Positions 10,097 to 20,006 of a stretch of 64,000 nt of DNA are shown here, in pieces. This stretch comes from Pseudomonas sp. W4I3 (GTDB lineage Bacteria > Pseudomonadota > Gammaproteobacteria > Pseudomonadales > Pseudomonadaceae): NCBI RefSeq assembly GCF_030816195.1, contig NZ_JAUSXS010000001.1, positions 124,001 through 188,000 on the forward strand, read 5' to 3'. Position numbers and translations under genes: made by a program. The number at the start of each line of letters is the position of its first letter. The first letter of the stretch is position 1. The notes below the pieces were generated by a model. It did not search any database. It was not told the DNA's origin and was given only the letters and a program-made list of their open reading frames with translations.

Positions 10097-10176
10097 ACCA
10101 CCTGAGTAACCATTCGGGTCAGCGTCCAGAAAGCGAACTGCCAACCCCTCATGTCACGGCCTGAAGAAAATCAGAT

Positions 10177-10198
10177 GTGGGAGCAGGCCTGCTCCCAC
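10177..10198. terminator. 22-bp perfect palindrome between convergent genes
   Basis: GTGGGAGCAGG and its exact complement lie between the LPMO and etfB stops. It has the look of a half-REP and could end transcription from both sides, though no long T-run follows. Confidence 0.55.
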
Positions 10199-10223
10199 AC
10201 TGTGGACGTGCGGTGGTTCTAAG

Positions 10224-10994
10224 TCAGCGCACCACCCCCTCCTCCACCAACAACTTGAGAATCACCTGAGCGCCCTCTTCAGCGCTCAGGCCCTTGAGCA
10301 CCTGCCCGCCGCCGCCACTGGCCTTGGCCGTAGCGGCTTTCATGCGGTCGGCGCCGCTCTTGGCCTTGATCACCTTGAGGCGCTTGGGCCGGGGCTTGGC
10401 CGGTTGCAACAGCGCGCCTGTGAATAGCTCATCCTGTTCGATCTCGACTTCGTGAGCGGCAAGCTCGCCACGCTGCGCCGGCCCATAGGCGCTCTGCCGA
10501 GGCTTGGGTGCCGCGTTATCCACCGTCGCCAGGAACGGCAGGCGTACCTTCAGGCGCCGGCGCTGGCCGCGTGGCAACGCCTGCAGTACATGGGCCACAC
10601 CGGCGTCGATGGACTCAACTTGAGCCAGCCCCACAATCAGCGGCCAGCCCAACTGCTCGGCCAACAGGAACGGCAACATCCCCGAACCTTCGCCGGTTTC
10701 CGCCTGGCTGCCGGTAAGCACCACCTGGGCGCCGGCGTCGCGCAGATACTCACTCAACGCCGGCAACGCATCGGCACCGGCCGGCTGTTCCAGCACGTGC
10801 AGTTGCGGCAAGCCCATGCCCAGGTAGCTGCGCAGAGTCGGCTCGTGGATGTCGCCCGCGTGCAACACCTGCAACTTATCCCCAGCCATCCGCAGGCCCA
10901 GTTCGACGGCGCGCGCGTCTTGTTCGGCGCGGCGCGGGCGCCCGGAAGTGGGGTGGGCGCCGACGGATACCAGGCTGATTACATTGCTTGTCAT
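10224..10994 (-). CDS. etfB: Electron transfer flavoprotein beta subunit of the dimethylglycine pathway
   Basis: This ETF small subunit of 256 residues probably accepts electrons during dimethylglycine oxidation together with EtfA. The frame shows the beta-type fold (SLVSVGAHPTSGRPRRAEQD at the N-terminus, VVLTGSQAETGEGSGMLPFLLAEQLGWPLIVGL in the middle) with a basic Lys/Arg-rich C-terminal segment. ATG 10994 is preferred because AGGGA lies seven bases upstream; it starts 11 bp after the etfA stop, so translation is probably coupled. It is the last gene of the dgcB-etfA-etfB operon. A paralogous housekeeping etfAB for fatty acid oxidation is expected elsewhere. Confidence 0.88.
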   Translation of the reverse strand: MTSNVISLVSVGAHPTSGRPRRAEQDARAVELGLRMAGDKLQVLHAGDIHEPTLRSYLGMGLPQLHVLEQPAGADALPALSEYLRDAGAQVVLTGSQAETGEGSGMLPFLLAEQLGWPLIVGLAQVESIDAGVAHVLQALPRGQRRRLKVRLPFLATVDNAAPKPRQSAYGPAQRGELAAHEVEIEQDELFTGALLQPAKPRPKRLKVIKAKSGADRMKAATAKASGGGGQVLKGLSAEEGAQVILKLLVEEGVVR

Positions 10995-11004
10995 GGTCAT
11001 ATCC

Positions 11005-12225
11005 CTAAGCTGCATCGCGCTTGGCGCCGTTGCGGTGGGCCTCGACCGCTGCGATCAAGGCTTGCAGAATCGCGGCGCTTTCGCCGATCACCGACAGGTC
11101 GGCACGCTTGATCATGTCGCAACCCGGGTCGAGGTTGATCGCCACCACCTTGTCGCAGGCACCGATGCCTTGCAGATGCTGGATCGCCCCGGAAATGCCC
11201 ACGGCCACGTACACCCGCGCCGTGACCCAGGTACCGCTGGCGCCGACCTGACGGTCACGCGCCATAAAGCCATCATCCACCGCCACCCGCGAAGCGCCTT
11301 CGGTGGCGCCCAGGGCCGCAGCGGTCTGGTGGAACAGGGCCCAGTCCTTCACGCCGTTGCCGCCGGAGAAAATGAATTCCGCTTCGGCCATGGGAATCGC
11401 TGCCGGGTCCACCGCCACCGCGCCGAGGTCTTCAATACGCGGCAGGCTGCGCGCCAGGGTTGTGGATAACTCCACGGGCAGCGCTTCGTGACGGGTTTCG
11501 CTGACGGGCTCCGCACACTCCACGGCGGCGAGAATCAAGCGTGGCAGAGGCCGCGCCAAGTCTTGCTGGCCCGCACCGGCGCGGCCGATGCACTCCTCGC
11601 CCTTGATCTGCCACACCCGCGTGGCGGGGCGCTCCTTGAGGCTGGCGGCGAAGCGTCGGCCCAGTTCGCCGCCACCGCTGCGGCTGTCGGGCAGCAACCA
11701 ATGGCGAGGGTTGAACTGGTTATCCACAGCGCGCAAGCCTTGTACGCGTTGCTCCGGTGAATAACCTTCGAACTCATGGCCCTCCAGCACCAGCAGGCGA
11801 TCAACGCCGGCTGTCGCAAACGCGCTTTCCTTATGCTCGCCAAATACCACCGCCAGCACGGCACCGTCGCTGCCGGCCAATTGGCGGGCGAGGCCGAGCA
11901 CGTCGCGGTCGTGGCTGCTCAAACGGCCGCCGACCATGTCCGGCACCACGTTGATGTAGAACGCCGGCGCCGTGAGCTGATGCAACGGCAACTGCACTTC
12001 CACTGCGGCGGTACGCTTGGCTGCGCCGCCCTGCTGGGCACCGCTGCGGTCGATACGCTTGATCCCGTTGGGGCCGATAAAACCTACACCGTGCAGGTTT
12101 TTGCGAATGACGCCGTTCGGCCCCATCCAGCTGTGTTGCGCCGGTTGCATGGCCGCGTGCAGCGGGTGCAAGCGGTTACGGGCGATCCATTCGGCGCGGG
12201 GATCGCGGCGGATAATGTCGCTCAT
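11005..12225 (-). CDS. etfA: Electron transfer flavoprotein alpha subunit with N-terminal extension
   Basis: The protein has 406 residues, about 90 more than typical EtfA. The C-terminal FAD domain is clear: RQVGASGTWVTARVYVAVGISGAIQHL followed by INLDPGCDMIKRADLSVIGE. The extra N-terminus (MSDIIRRDPRAEWIARNRLHPLHAAMQ, then WMGPNGVIRKNLHGVGFIGPNG) precedes the normal start of the domain and is rich in Arg and His. The ATG at 12225 shares its A with the dgcB TGA stop, so the two are translationally coupled. The tight link with dgcB suggests this ETF serves the dimethylglycine enzymes and hands electrons to the membrane via DgcB. Confidence 0.9.
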   Translation of the reverse strand: MSDIIRRDPRAEWIARNRLHPLHAAMQPAQHSWMGPNGVIRKNLHGVGFIGPNGIKRIDRSGAQQGGAAKRTAAVEVQLPLHQLTAPAFYINVVPDMVGGRLSSHDRDVLGLARQLAGSDGAVLAVVFGEHKESAFATAGVDRLLVLEGHEFEGYSPEQRVQGLRAVDNQFNPRHWLLPDSRSGGGELGRRFAASLKERPATRVWQIKGEECIGRAGAGQQDLARPLPRLILAAVECAEPVSETRHEALPVELSTTLARSLPRIEDLGAVAVDPAAIPMAEAEFIFSGGNGVKDWALFHQTAAALGATEGASRVAVDDGFMARDRQVGASGTWVTARVYVAVGISGAIQHLQGIGACDKVVAINLDPGCDMIKRADLSVIGESAAILQALIAAVEAHRNGAKRDAA

Positions 12226-14168
12226 CAATGCACCTCCGCAGGTTCACGCTTGTTGGGCGCTTTGGCCGGTGCCGCGTCTTCCAGCAAGGCGTCGGCCACC
12301 AATTCGGCAATGTCTTTGATCAAGGGGCGCGGTTCGACCACGCCTTCGAGCATCGCGGTGCACTGCGGGCAGCCCACTGCCACCAGTTCGGCGCCGGTCT
12401 CGCGGATGTCGTCCATGCGCATGTCGGGGATGCGCTGCTTGCCCGGAATGTCGGTGATCGGCGCGCCGCCACCGCCGCCGCAGCAGCGCGAACGGAAGCC
12501 CGAACGTTGCATTTCCTTGACCTCGATACCCAGCGCCCGCAGCACTTGGCGCGGTGCTTCGTATTCGCCGTTGTAACGGCCCAGGTAGCACGGGTCGTGA
12601 TAGGTCACACTGTTGCCTTTGTGCTGGCCCAGGTTCAGCGCGCCCTCGCCGATCAGTTCGGCCATGAAGGTGCTGTGGTGCTGCACGAGGTAGTTGCCGT
12701 TGAAGGCGCCGTACTCGTTTTTCAGTACATGGAAACTGTGCGGGTCACAGGTGACGATGCGCTTGAAGCTGTACTTGGCCAGGGTCTGGATATTGCGCGA
12801 GGCCAGCAACTGAAAGGTCGCTTCATCGCCCAGGCGGCGTGCCACGTCACCGCTGTCGCGCTCTTCCAGGCCCAGCACGGCGAAGTCGACCCCGGCCGCC
12901 TTGAGCACTTTGACGAACGCGCGCAGGGTGCGTTGGTTGCGCATGTCGAAGGCGCCGTCGCCAACCCAGAACAGCACCTCGGCACTGCCTTTTTCGCTGA
13001 GCAGCGGCAGGTTCAAATCCGCCGCCCAGTTCAACCGGCCGCCCGGTGCGAAGCCGCCAGGGTTGTCGGTGGCGATCAGGTTTTCCAGAACTTCGGCGCC
13101 CTTGTTCGGCGTGGCGCCTTTTTCCAGGGTGAGGTGGCGGCGCATGTCGATGATGGCATCCACATGCTCGATCATCATCGGGCACTCTTCCACGCAGGCG
13201 CGGCAGGTGGTGCATGACCACAGCGTCTCGGCGTCCACCAGGCCATTGACGATCGGCTGGTGCGGGTTGCCGCTGTGTTCGCCTATCGGTTTACCTGGAT
13301 AGGGGCTGCCGGCGAACTTGGCATCGGTGCCACCGGCCAGGCCGACCACCATGTCCTGGATCAGCTTTTTCGGGTTCAGCGGCTGGCCGGCGGCGAACGC
13401 CGGGCACGCGGCTTCGCACTTGCCGCACTGCACGCACGCGTCGAAACCGAGCAGTTGGTTCCAGGTGAAGTCCTTGGGTTTCTCAACGCCCAACGGCGCG
13501 GTTTTATCGCTGAGGTCCAGCGGCTTCAACCCGGTGGAACGGCCGCCGCCGAAGCGTTCGGCACGGCGGTGCCAGGCCAGGTGCAGGGCACCGGCGAAGG
13601 CGTGTTTCATCGGCCCGCCCCAGGTCATGCCGAAGAACATTTCGGACACGCCCCACAGCACGCCCACACTCAGCAACGCGGCCAGCAGCCAGCCACCGAA
13701 GTCAGCGGGCAGGATCCCCGCCACCGGCAGTGTCACCAGGAAGAAGCTCACCGAGAACGCCATCAGGCTTTTCGGCAGGCGCATCCACGGCCCCTTGGAC
13801 AGGCGCGAAGGTGGGTTGCGGCGGCGCAGGTACATGAAGATGGCACCGACAAACATCAGCGCCGAAGCCAGCAGCAAGGCGTAGCCGAGGATGCGGTTGT
13901 GCAGGCCGAAACCGTGCACCAGCACCGCCAGCAGCGCCGACAGCACAAAGCCCAGGGCCGTGGCGACGTGGGTATTGGCGATGTATTTGTCGCGGGCGAC
14001 CACGTGGTGCAAGTCGACCATGTAGCGCTTGGGCATGGCCAACAGGCCGCCGAGCAGGTCGACTTTGGCGGCGCGGCCACGGCGCCACATGTTCGCCCGG
14101 CGCAGGGCGCCGAGGACGGCAAGGCCCAGGGCGGCAAACAAAAGAATAGGCAGCAAGGTGTTCAACAT
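12225..14168 (-). CDS. dgcB: DgcB, membrane iron-sulfur protein of dimethylglycine catabolism
   Basis: The 647-residue protein has an N-terminal membrane domain with several helices in the first 190 residues. Two ferredoxin-type cluster motifs (CVQCGKCEAACP and CTTCRACVEECP) and a C-terminal heterodisulfide-reductase-type cysteine-rich region (CCGGGGGAP) follow. This architecture resembles fused HdrE/HdrD-like or ETF:quinone oxidoreductase-type proteins. DgcB is required for growth on dimethylglycine in P. aeruginosa. The likely role is passing electrons from DgcA and EtfAB to quinone; that is inference. The ATG at 14168 has GGAG seven bases upstream. It heads the dgcB-etfA-etfB operon. Confidence 0.9.
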   Translation of the reverse strand: MLNTLLPILLFAALGLAVLGALRRANMWRRGRAAKVDLLGGLLAMPKRYMVDLHHVVARDKYIANTHVATALGFVLSALLAVLVHGFGLHNRILGYALLLASALMFVGAIFMYLRRRNPPSRLSKGPWMRLPKSLMAFSVSFFLVTLPVAGILPADFGGWLLAALLSVGVLWGVSEMFFGMTWGGPMKHAFAGALHLAWHRRAERFGGGRSTGLKPLDLSDKTAPLGVEKPKDFTWNQLLGFDACVQCGKCEAACPAFAAGQPLNPKKLIQDMVVGLAGGTDAKFAGSPYPGKPIGEHSGNPHQPIVNGLVDAETLWSCTTCRACVEECPMMIEHVDAIIDMRRHLTLEKGATPNKGAEVLENLIATDNPGGFAPGGRLNWAADLNLPLLSEKGSAEVLFWVGDGAFDMRNQRTLRAFVKVLKAAGVDFAVLGLEERDSGDVARRLGDEATFQLLASRNIQTLAKYSFKRIVTCDPHSFHVLKNEYGAFNGNYLVQHHSTFMAELIGEGALNLGQHKGNSVTYHDPCYLGRYNGEYEAPRQVLRALGIEVKEMQRSGFRSRCCGGGGGAPITDIPGKQRIPDMRMDDIRETGAELVAVGCPQCTAMLEGVVEPRPLIKDIAELVADALLEDAAPAKAPNKREPAEVH

Positions 14169-14199
14169 GGTGAAGCTCCCACAGACCACACAAAACTAA

Positions 14200-14288
14200 T
14201 GTGGGAGGGGGCTTGCCCCCGATAGCGGTGGGTCAGCTACAGCTGTATCAACTGACACTCCGCCATCGGGGGCAAGCCCCCTCCCACA
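14200..14288. repeat. REPIN (GI type) between dgcA and dgcB
   Basis: Inverted GTGGGAGGGGGCTTGC cores lie in the 136-bp gap between dgcA and dgcB and may reduce read-through between them. Confidence 0.9.
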
Positions 14289-14304
14289 TTTGAACCCAGT
14301 CGGC

Positions 14305-16365
14305 TTAGAAATCCTTGCAAAGGCGCAGGGCGTCATAGATCGCAGCGTGGGTATTGCGCTGGGCCACACAGTCACCGATGCGGAACAGCAAGTACCCCTC
14401 GCCCGCTTCGCTCAGGCACGGCTGCGGCTTGATCGCGAACAGGGCTTCGACGTCAATCTGGCCCTTGTTGCGCGAACCTTCCTTGAGCCCGTAATAGATC
14501 GCCTCGTCCGGGCGCACGCCGTTCTCCACCACCACCTGGTCGACCACGCGCTCTTCCTTGGCCCCGGTGTATTCGTTCTCCAGTACCGCCACCAGCTTGT
14601 CGCCCTCGCGGTAGACCTTTTCCAGCATCATGTCGCCGGTCATGATCACTTCCTTGGGGTACATGCTGCGGTAGTAGGTCGGGAACGACGTACCGCCGAT
14701 GGCCACGCCCGGCTTGATGTCATCGGTGACGATTTCCACCTGGCTGCCTTTGTCGGCCAGGAAGTCCGCCACCGACATGCCGGTGAATTCGCAAATGGTG
14801 TCGTACACCAGCACGTTCTTGCCCGGCGCAACCTTGCCGTCGAGCACGTCCCAACTGCTCACCACCAAGCCTTCGGCAGCGCCCCAGTGTTCGTTCTGCT
14901 CAATGAACGGATGCCCGCCGACCGCCAGCACCACCACGTCCGGGCGCAGGTCGAGGATGGTGTCGGCGTCGGCCGCCACACCCAGGCGCAGGTCGACTTT
15001 CAAGCGTGCCAGCTCCAGCTGGAACCAGCGGGTGATACCGGCGATCTGGTCGCGCTGCGGCGCTTTGGACGCCGTGGTGATCTGCCCACCGATAAACTCT
15101 TTCTTTTCGAACAGGGTCACATCGTGCCCCCGTTCGGCGGCGACGCGCGCAGCCTCCATACCGGCCGGGCCCGCCCCCACGACCACCACTTTGCGCCTGG
15201 GCCCGGTGGATTTTTCGATAATGTGCGGCACACCCATGTATTCACGGGAGGTCGCGGCGTTCTGAATGCACAGCACATCCAGGCCCTGGTACTGGCGGTC
15301 GATGCAGTAGTTGGCGCCGACGCACTGTTTGATCTGGTCGATCTGGCCCATCTTGATCTTGGCGATCAGGTGCGGGTCGGCGATGTGCGCACGGGTCATG
15401 CCGACCATGTCCACATAGCCGCCTTCCAGAATGCGCGTGGCCTGGTTCGGGTCCTTGATGTTCTGCGCGTGCAGCACCGGGACTTTCACCACTTCCTTGA
15501 TACCGGCCGCCAGGTGCAGGAACGGCTCCGGCGGGTAACTCATGTTCGGGATTACGTTGGCCAGGGTGTTATGTGTATCGCAACCCGAACCCACCACGCC
15601 GATGAAGTCGAGCATGCCGGTGTCGTCGTAGTATTTGGCGATCTGCTTCATGTCCTCGTGGGACAGGCCGTCCGGGTGGAACTCGTCGCCGCACAGGCGC
15701 ATGCCCACGCAGAAGTCGTCGCCCACTTCGGCGCGCACCGCCTTGAGCACTTCCAGGCCGAACTTCATGCGGCCTTCGAAGGTGCCGCCCCATTCATCGG
15801 TACGCTTGTTGACGCGCGGGCTCCAGAACTGGTCGATCATGTGCTGGTGCACGGCGGACAACTCCACACCGTCCAGGCCACCGGCCTTGGCGCGCTTGGC
15901 GGCGCTGGCATAGTTGCCGATCACACGCCAGATTTCTTCCGGCTCGATGGTCTTGCAGGTGGCGCGATGCACCGGCTCACGCACGCCGGACGGCGACATC
16001 AGGGTCGGCCAGTTGAAGCCGTCCCAACGCGAGCGACGGCCCATGTGGGTAATCTGGATCATGATCTTGGCGCCATGCTTGTGCATGGCGTCGGCCAGGT
16101 TCTGGAAGTGCGGGATGATGCGGTCGGTGGACAGGTTCACCGAACTCCACCATTCCTGGGGGCTGTCGATGGCCACCACCGAGGAGCCGCCGCAGATGGC
16201 CAGGCCGATACCGCCCTTGGCTTTCTCTTCGTAATACTTCACGTAGCGGTCGGTGGTCATGCCGCCGTCGGTGGCGTACACCTCGGCGTGGGCGGTACTG
16301 AGCACGCGGTTGCGGATGGTCAGTTTGCCGATCTGGATCGGCGCAAACATTGCTTCGAAAGCCAT
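14305..16365 (-). CDS. dgcA: DgcA, dimethylglycine-oxidising flavoprotein
   Basis: This 686-residue old-yellow-enzyme/dienoyl-CoA-reductase type flavoprotein is related to trimethylamine dehydrogenase. An N-terminal FMN barrel (MFAPIQIGKLTIRNRVLSTA) is followed by a cysteine cluster around residue 340 (CVGANYCIDRQYQGLDVLC) for a [4Fe-4S] centre. A C-terminal FAD/NAD domain contains VVVGAGPAGMEAARVAAERG. In P. aeruginosa dgcA is needed to demethylate dimethylglycine to sarcosine. It is third in a run of same-strand genes after the M19-like and DUF5943-like genes, with 15 bp between it and the preceding stop. Confidence 0.94.
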   Translation of the reverse strand: MAFEAMFAPIQIGKLTIRNRVLSTAHAEVYATDGGMTTDRYVKYYEEKAKGGIGLAICGGSSVVAIDSPQEWWSSVNLSTDRIIPHFQNLADAMHKHGAKIMIQITHMGRRSRWDGFNWPTLMSPSGVREPVHRATCKTIEPEEIWRVIGNYASAAKRAKAGGLDGVELSAVHQHMIDQFWSPRVNKRTDEWGGTFEGRMKFGLEVLKAVRAEVGDDFCVGMRLCGDEFHPDGLSHEDMKQIAKYYDDTGMLDFIGVVGSGCDTHNTLANVIPNMSYPPEPFLHLAAGIKEVVKVPVLHAQNIKDPNQATRILEGGYVDMVGMTRAHIADPHLIAKIKMGQIDQIKQCVGANYCIDRQYQGLDVLCIQNAATSREYMGVPHIIEKSTGPRRKVVVVGAGPAGMEAARVAAERGHDVTLFEKKEFIGGQITTASKAPQRDQIAGITRWFQLELARLKVDLRLGVAADADTILDLRPDVVVLAVGGHPFIEQNEHWGAAEGLVVSSWDVLDGKVAPGKNVLVYDTICEFTGMSVADFLADKGSQVEIVTDDIKPGVAIGGTSFPTYYRSMYPKEVIMTGDMMLEKVYREGDKLVAVLENEYTGAKEERVVDQVVVENGVRPDEAIYYGLKEGSRNKGQIDVEALFAIKPQPCLSEAGEGYLLFRIGDCVAQRNTHAAIYDALRLCKDF

Positions 16366-16380
16366 GGCACGGTCCTCGGC

Positions 16381-16911
16381 TTACAACGGTTTGACGGTGA
16401 ACAGGCCATCGTCGTGGCCCTCTTCGGAGCCTCCGTAGACTTGTTCGGCCACAGTGCGAATCTGGCTGCCACGCGCTTGAAGGATCTGGTCCATCGCGCC
16501 GGCAAACCAGCCGGTGAACATGTAGTCCACCTTGCGCCCGACCTTGCCGTACACGTAGACAAAGGCCGAATGTTCCAGCTTGACGCTGGCGGTGCCTTTG
16601 TCGAGGTCGATGTCCTGGATCTTGAACAGGCCCCAGCCGCGTTGCGACAAGCGTTTCATGTAGTGCTCGAACACTGCGACGCCTTCCAGGCCATGGCATT
16701 CGGCTTCTTTTTCACACCAGTGCCAGGCGGACTTGTAGCCGGCCTTGTAGAGGATCTCGGCGTAGGCCTCGGCGCCCAGCACTTCTTCGATGCCCATGTG
16801 GTTGTTGACGAAGAAATGGCGGGGCACGTACAGCATGGGCAGGGCGTCGGAGGTCCAGACACCGGTTTCGCTGTCGACTTCGATTGGCAATTGCGGGGCG
16901 ATCTTGGCCAT
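16381..16911 (-). CDS. Conserved dgcA-neighbour protein (DUF5943-like)
   Basis: This soluble protein of 176 residues has no signal peptide. Central features are YKAGYKSAWHWCEKEAECHGLEG and a C-terminal FTGWFAGAMDQILQARGSQIRTVAEQVYGG. The overall layout recalls the V4R (4-vinyl reductase) small-ligand-binding fold, but the similarity is by eye only. Its place immediately upstream of dgcA (15-bp gap) and downstream of the M19-like gene is conserved in P. aeruginosa, where the homologue lies in the same dimethylglycine gene run, so a role in that pathway is likely though unknown. The domain name DUF5943 is from memory. Confidence 0.7.
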   Translation of the reverse strand: MAKIAPQLPIEVDSETGVWTSDALPMLYVPRHFFVNNHMGIEEVLGAEAYAEILYKAGYKSAWHWCEKEAECHGLEGVAVFEHYMKRLSQRGWGLFKIQDIDLDKGTASVKLEHSAFVYVYGKVGRKVDYMFTGWFAGAMDQILQARGSQIRTVAEQVYGGSEEGHDDGLFTVKPL

Positions 16912-16963
16912 GGAAACTTAACTCCAGAAAAATTCGTTGTGGTGTTGCCGGTAGGTGTCTGGC

Positions 16964-17941
<978 letters not shown>

Positions 17942-18159
17942 CAGGCGTCCCCTTATTGGCGATTCATGCGCCGAATCGTCTGCCGGCGCTTTGGGGCCAG
18001 CATATGCCCAGGGGCCGACGGAGCCGGGTGCAAAAACGACAGGGGAATTGCCGAAAGCGTCAATCCGCGACAAAGCCTGTGTGGACATGCCTGACTGGCG
18101 GCTGTTCTTTGTCTGACGCTTGAGCCAGAATTCGGCATCACCTGATATGAGACGGCGCA

Positions 18160-18561
18160 ATGAAATCGATTTTCCTGGCTTTGGCACTCATCGCAACCGG
18201 CGTCCACGCGGCCGAAGACACCGACAACACGCCGTGCGACGGCATCGAGAACGACCAGCAAACCCTGGAATGCGCCACCTACAACAAAACCACCGCCGAG
18301 CAATTGCTCAAGGATAACTACCAGGGGTTGCTCGAACGCATGGGTTCAACCTATGCCAGCGACAAGACCAAGCTGGCGGACATTACCGCCCGTCTGAAGG
18401 ATGCTCAGCAGAAGTGGGAAAAACTGCGTGACGCCGACTGCGCGGTAGACACCTTCCCGGCCGTGACCGGCACCAAGGCCTATGCGATTGCGCAGAATGA
18501 TTGCCTGGCGCGGATGAGCGATGAGCGGTCGGAGTTTTTGGAGTCGATTGGGCAGGAATAG
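18160..18561 (+). CDS. Exported LprI-like (DUF1311) protein
   Basis: This small protein of 133 residues has a clear signal peptide (MKSIFLALALIATGVHA). Four cysteines follow in the mature part (CDGIEN, ECATYN, DCAVD, NDCLARM), fitting the disulfide pattern of the LprI/DUF1311 family. Members of this family include lysozyme inhibitors in mycobacteria; here function is unproven. It is divergent from the M19-like gene, with about 220 bp between them. Confidence 0.75.
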   Translation: MKSIFLALALIATGVHAAEDTDNTPCDGIENDQQTLECATYNKTTAEQLLKDNYQGLLERMGSTYASDKTKLADITARLKDAQQKWEKLRDADCAVDTFPAVTGTKAYAIAQNDCLARMSDERSEFLESIGQE

Positions 18562-18608
18562 CCTACCTATTCAACGCTACTACTGACTATTTTTTAAATG
18601 GACTTTGC

Positions 18609-19397
18609 ATGAAACTTACGCCGTCAGAATGGCTAAAAAGAATAGATTTTCTAATAAATAAAGAAGTGACCTCGGACCCCGACAGGGGGTGGAACGAAGA
18701 CATCATCACCTACAAAATACTGAACAGCCTTACCAAGCGTTTGAAAAAAGTAACGATCACGTCTCCTGCCCCTCAAAACATCGCATGGGACCTTTATAAA
18801 TTTATCGGAAAGAACTTTGAAACCAAGTATGGCGATATTGCCATACTTGTGAAGTTCACATTTCCAAACGGCGCGGAAAAAGAGGGTGTCGCTTTTCTTG
18901 AAGCCAAGCGTCTCTATGCGCAATCTAATAGCTTCAAAGCGCTCAGCTTTGAACAACTGCAGCTCCAACTTGCAAATACCCATGCCCACCGGACATTGTT
19001 GTATGTTGACCACGCCAGTTCGCGCCACGCCACCAACTTAGAACTACAGTACTGCAGCACTTTCCAGCAAGACGCACTCAGCGAAGGCCGCGCATTGACT
19101 GTGCTCTCAGAAACTACTGTTTCTCTTGAGGATAAAAACCTAACGCTCTTAGATCATTCATTGCCTCTATCTTATATTTTGACAACGCGCTACTTCAAAG
19201 GAATGGAGCTCGATTACGACCCCGATACGGTTCGTAGTACGAAAGGTTTTATAAACGATAAAAGTGGCGTGAAGTTTCTACTGGTGACGCACATCACCTA
19301 CGACCTGACTCTTGAGCCGGAACCTGAAAAAATAAAAATCGGTCGCCAGTACAAACTCACCAGCCGGGTTCCAGACGACCCCATGCCGGCATTTTAA
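18609..19397 (+). CDS. AT-rich orphan gene with a PD-(D/E)XK nuclease-like motif
   Basis: The protein has 262 residues, and the gene is clearly more AT-rich than its neighbours, with codons such as AAA, ATA and TTT frequent. Within it, KYGDIAILVKF followed about 15 residues later by GVAFLEAKRLY fits Asp...Glu-x-Lys spacing of PD-(D/E)XK phosphodiesterases. An N-terminal NEDIITYKILNSL helix precedes it. No DNA-binding or methylase domain is visible, so a complete restriction system is not present. The ATG at 18609 is the first in frame. Low GC and lack of a recognised family suggest horizontal arrival. Nuclease function is inference from one motif. Confidence 0.55.
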   Translation: MKLTPSEWLKRIDFLINKEVTSDPDRGWNEDIITYKILNSLTKRLKKVTITSPAPQNIAWDLYKFIGKNFETKYGDIAILVKFTFPNGAEKEGVAFLEAKRLYAQSNSFKALSFEQLQLQLANTHAHRTLLYVDHASSRHATNLELQYCSTFQQDALSEGRALTVLSETTVSLEDKNLTLLDHSLPLSYILTTRYFKGMELDYDPDTVRSTKGFINDKSGVKFLLVTHITYDLTLEPEPEKIKIGRQYKLTSRVPDDPMPAF

Positions 19398-19445
19398 ATA
19401 AAACATCATAACGTCACTTTCCGCCTGACACCCCTGAGTATTCAT

Positions 19446-19862
19446 ATGACTTTCTGCGGCATCGAAATCAAAGGCAGCGAAGCCATCATCGCCGTCGCTT
19501 CCCTGGACAACCAGGCACTGACCCACGTCGCCCTGGCCACCAAGAAAATCGCCCTCGAAGACGACGACGAAGCCGCCAACGTCAAAGCCTTCGCCGCCCA
19601 GGTGAAGGCCTTCGTGCAGGCAAACGCCATCACCCGTATCGCGATCAAGAAGCGCAGTAAGAAAGGTGAGTTCGCCGGGGGCCCGACGACGTTCAAGATC
19701 GAAGGCATATTCCAGTTGCTGGAAGGGGTTGAAGTGACACTGCTGTCGCCGCAAACCCTCAATGCGCAGAACAAAAAGCACAACTTCGAACTGCCGGCGA
19801 CGCTGAACAAGTATCAGCATGAAGCCTATAAGGCCGCGTGTTCAGCCCTGCTGAAAAAATAA
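19446..19862 (+). CDS. DUF3010-like protein
   Basis: This 138-residue protein starts MTFCGIEIKGSEAIIAVAS, a beta-hairpin opening like RNase H/RuvC-fold proteins, where the first strand carries a catalytic acidic residue. Further acidic and basic stretches follow (LEDDDEAANVK, IKKRSKKGEFAGG). I place it in DUF3010 by recall; function unknown. It lies 48 bp downstream of the AT-rich nuclease-like gene on the same strand, but its base composition is normal for the chromosome, so the two need not have arrived together. Confidence 0.65.
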   Translation: MTFCGIEIKGSEAIIAVASLDNQALTHVALATKKIALEDDDEAANVKAFAAQVKAFVQANAITRIAIKKRSKKGEFAGGPTTFKIEGIFQLLEGVEVTLLSPQTLNAQNKKHNFELPATLNKYQHEAYKAACSALLKK

Positions 19863-19880
19863 GCCACACCAAAAACCCAC

Positions 19881-19969
19881 TGTGGGAGGGGGCTTGCTCC
19901 CGATAGCGATGGGTCAGACAAAGCTGTATCAACTGACTGCCCGTCATCGGGAGCAAGCCCCCTCCCACA
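19881..19969. repeat. REPIN (GI type)
   Basis: Inverted GTGGGAGGGGGCTTGC cores lie between the convergent DUF3010-like gene and cdhR. Confidence 0.9.
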
Positions 19970-20006
19970 TTTGATCCGTGTGCGTTGGAACTGTGGCTGA
20001 AAAACA

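Noticed and set aside
19881-19969. Rho-independent terminators at every GTGGGAGGGGGC palindrome
   Set aside because: They lack consistent T-runs and occur also inside operons, so they are annotated as REP/REPIN elements.
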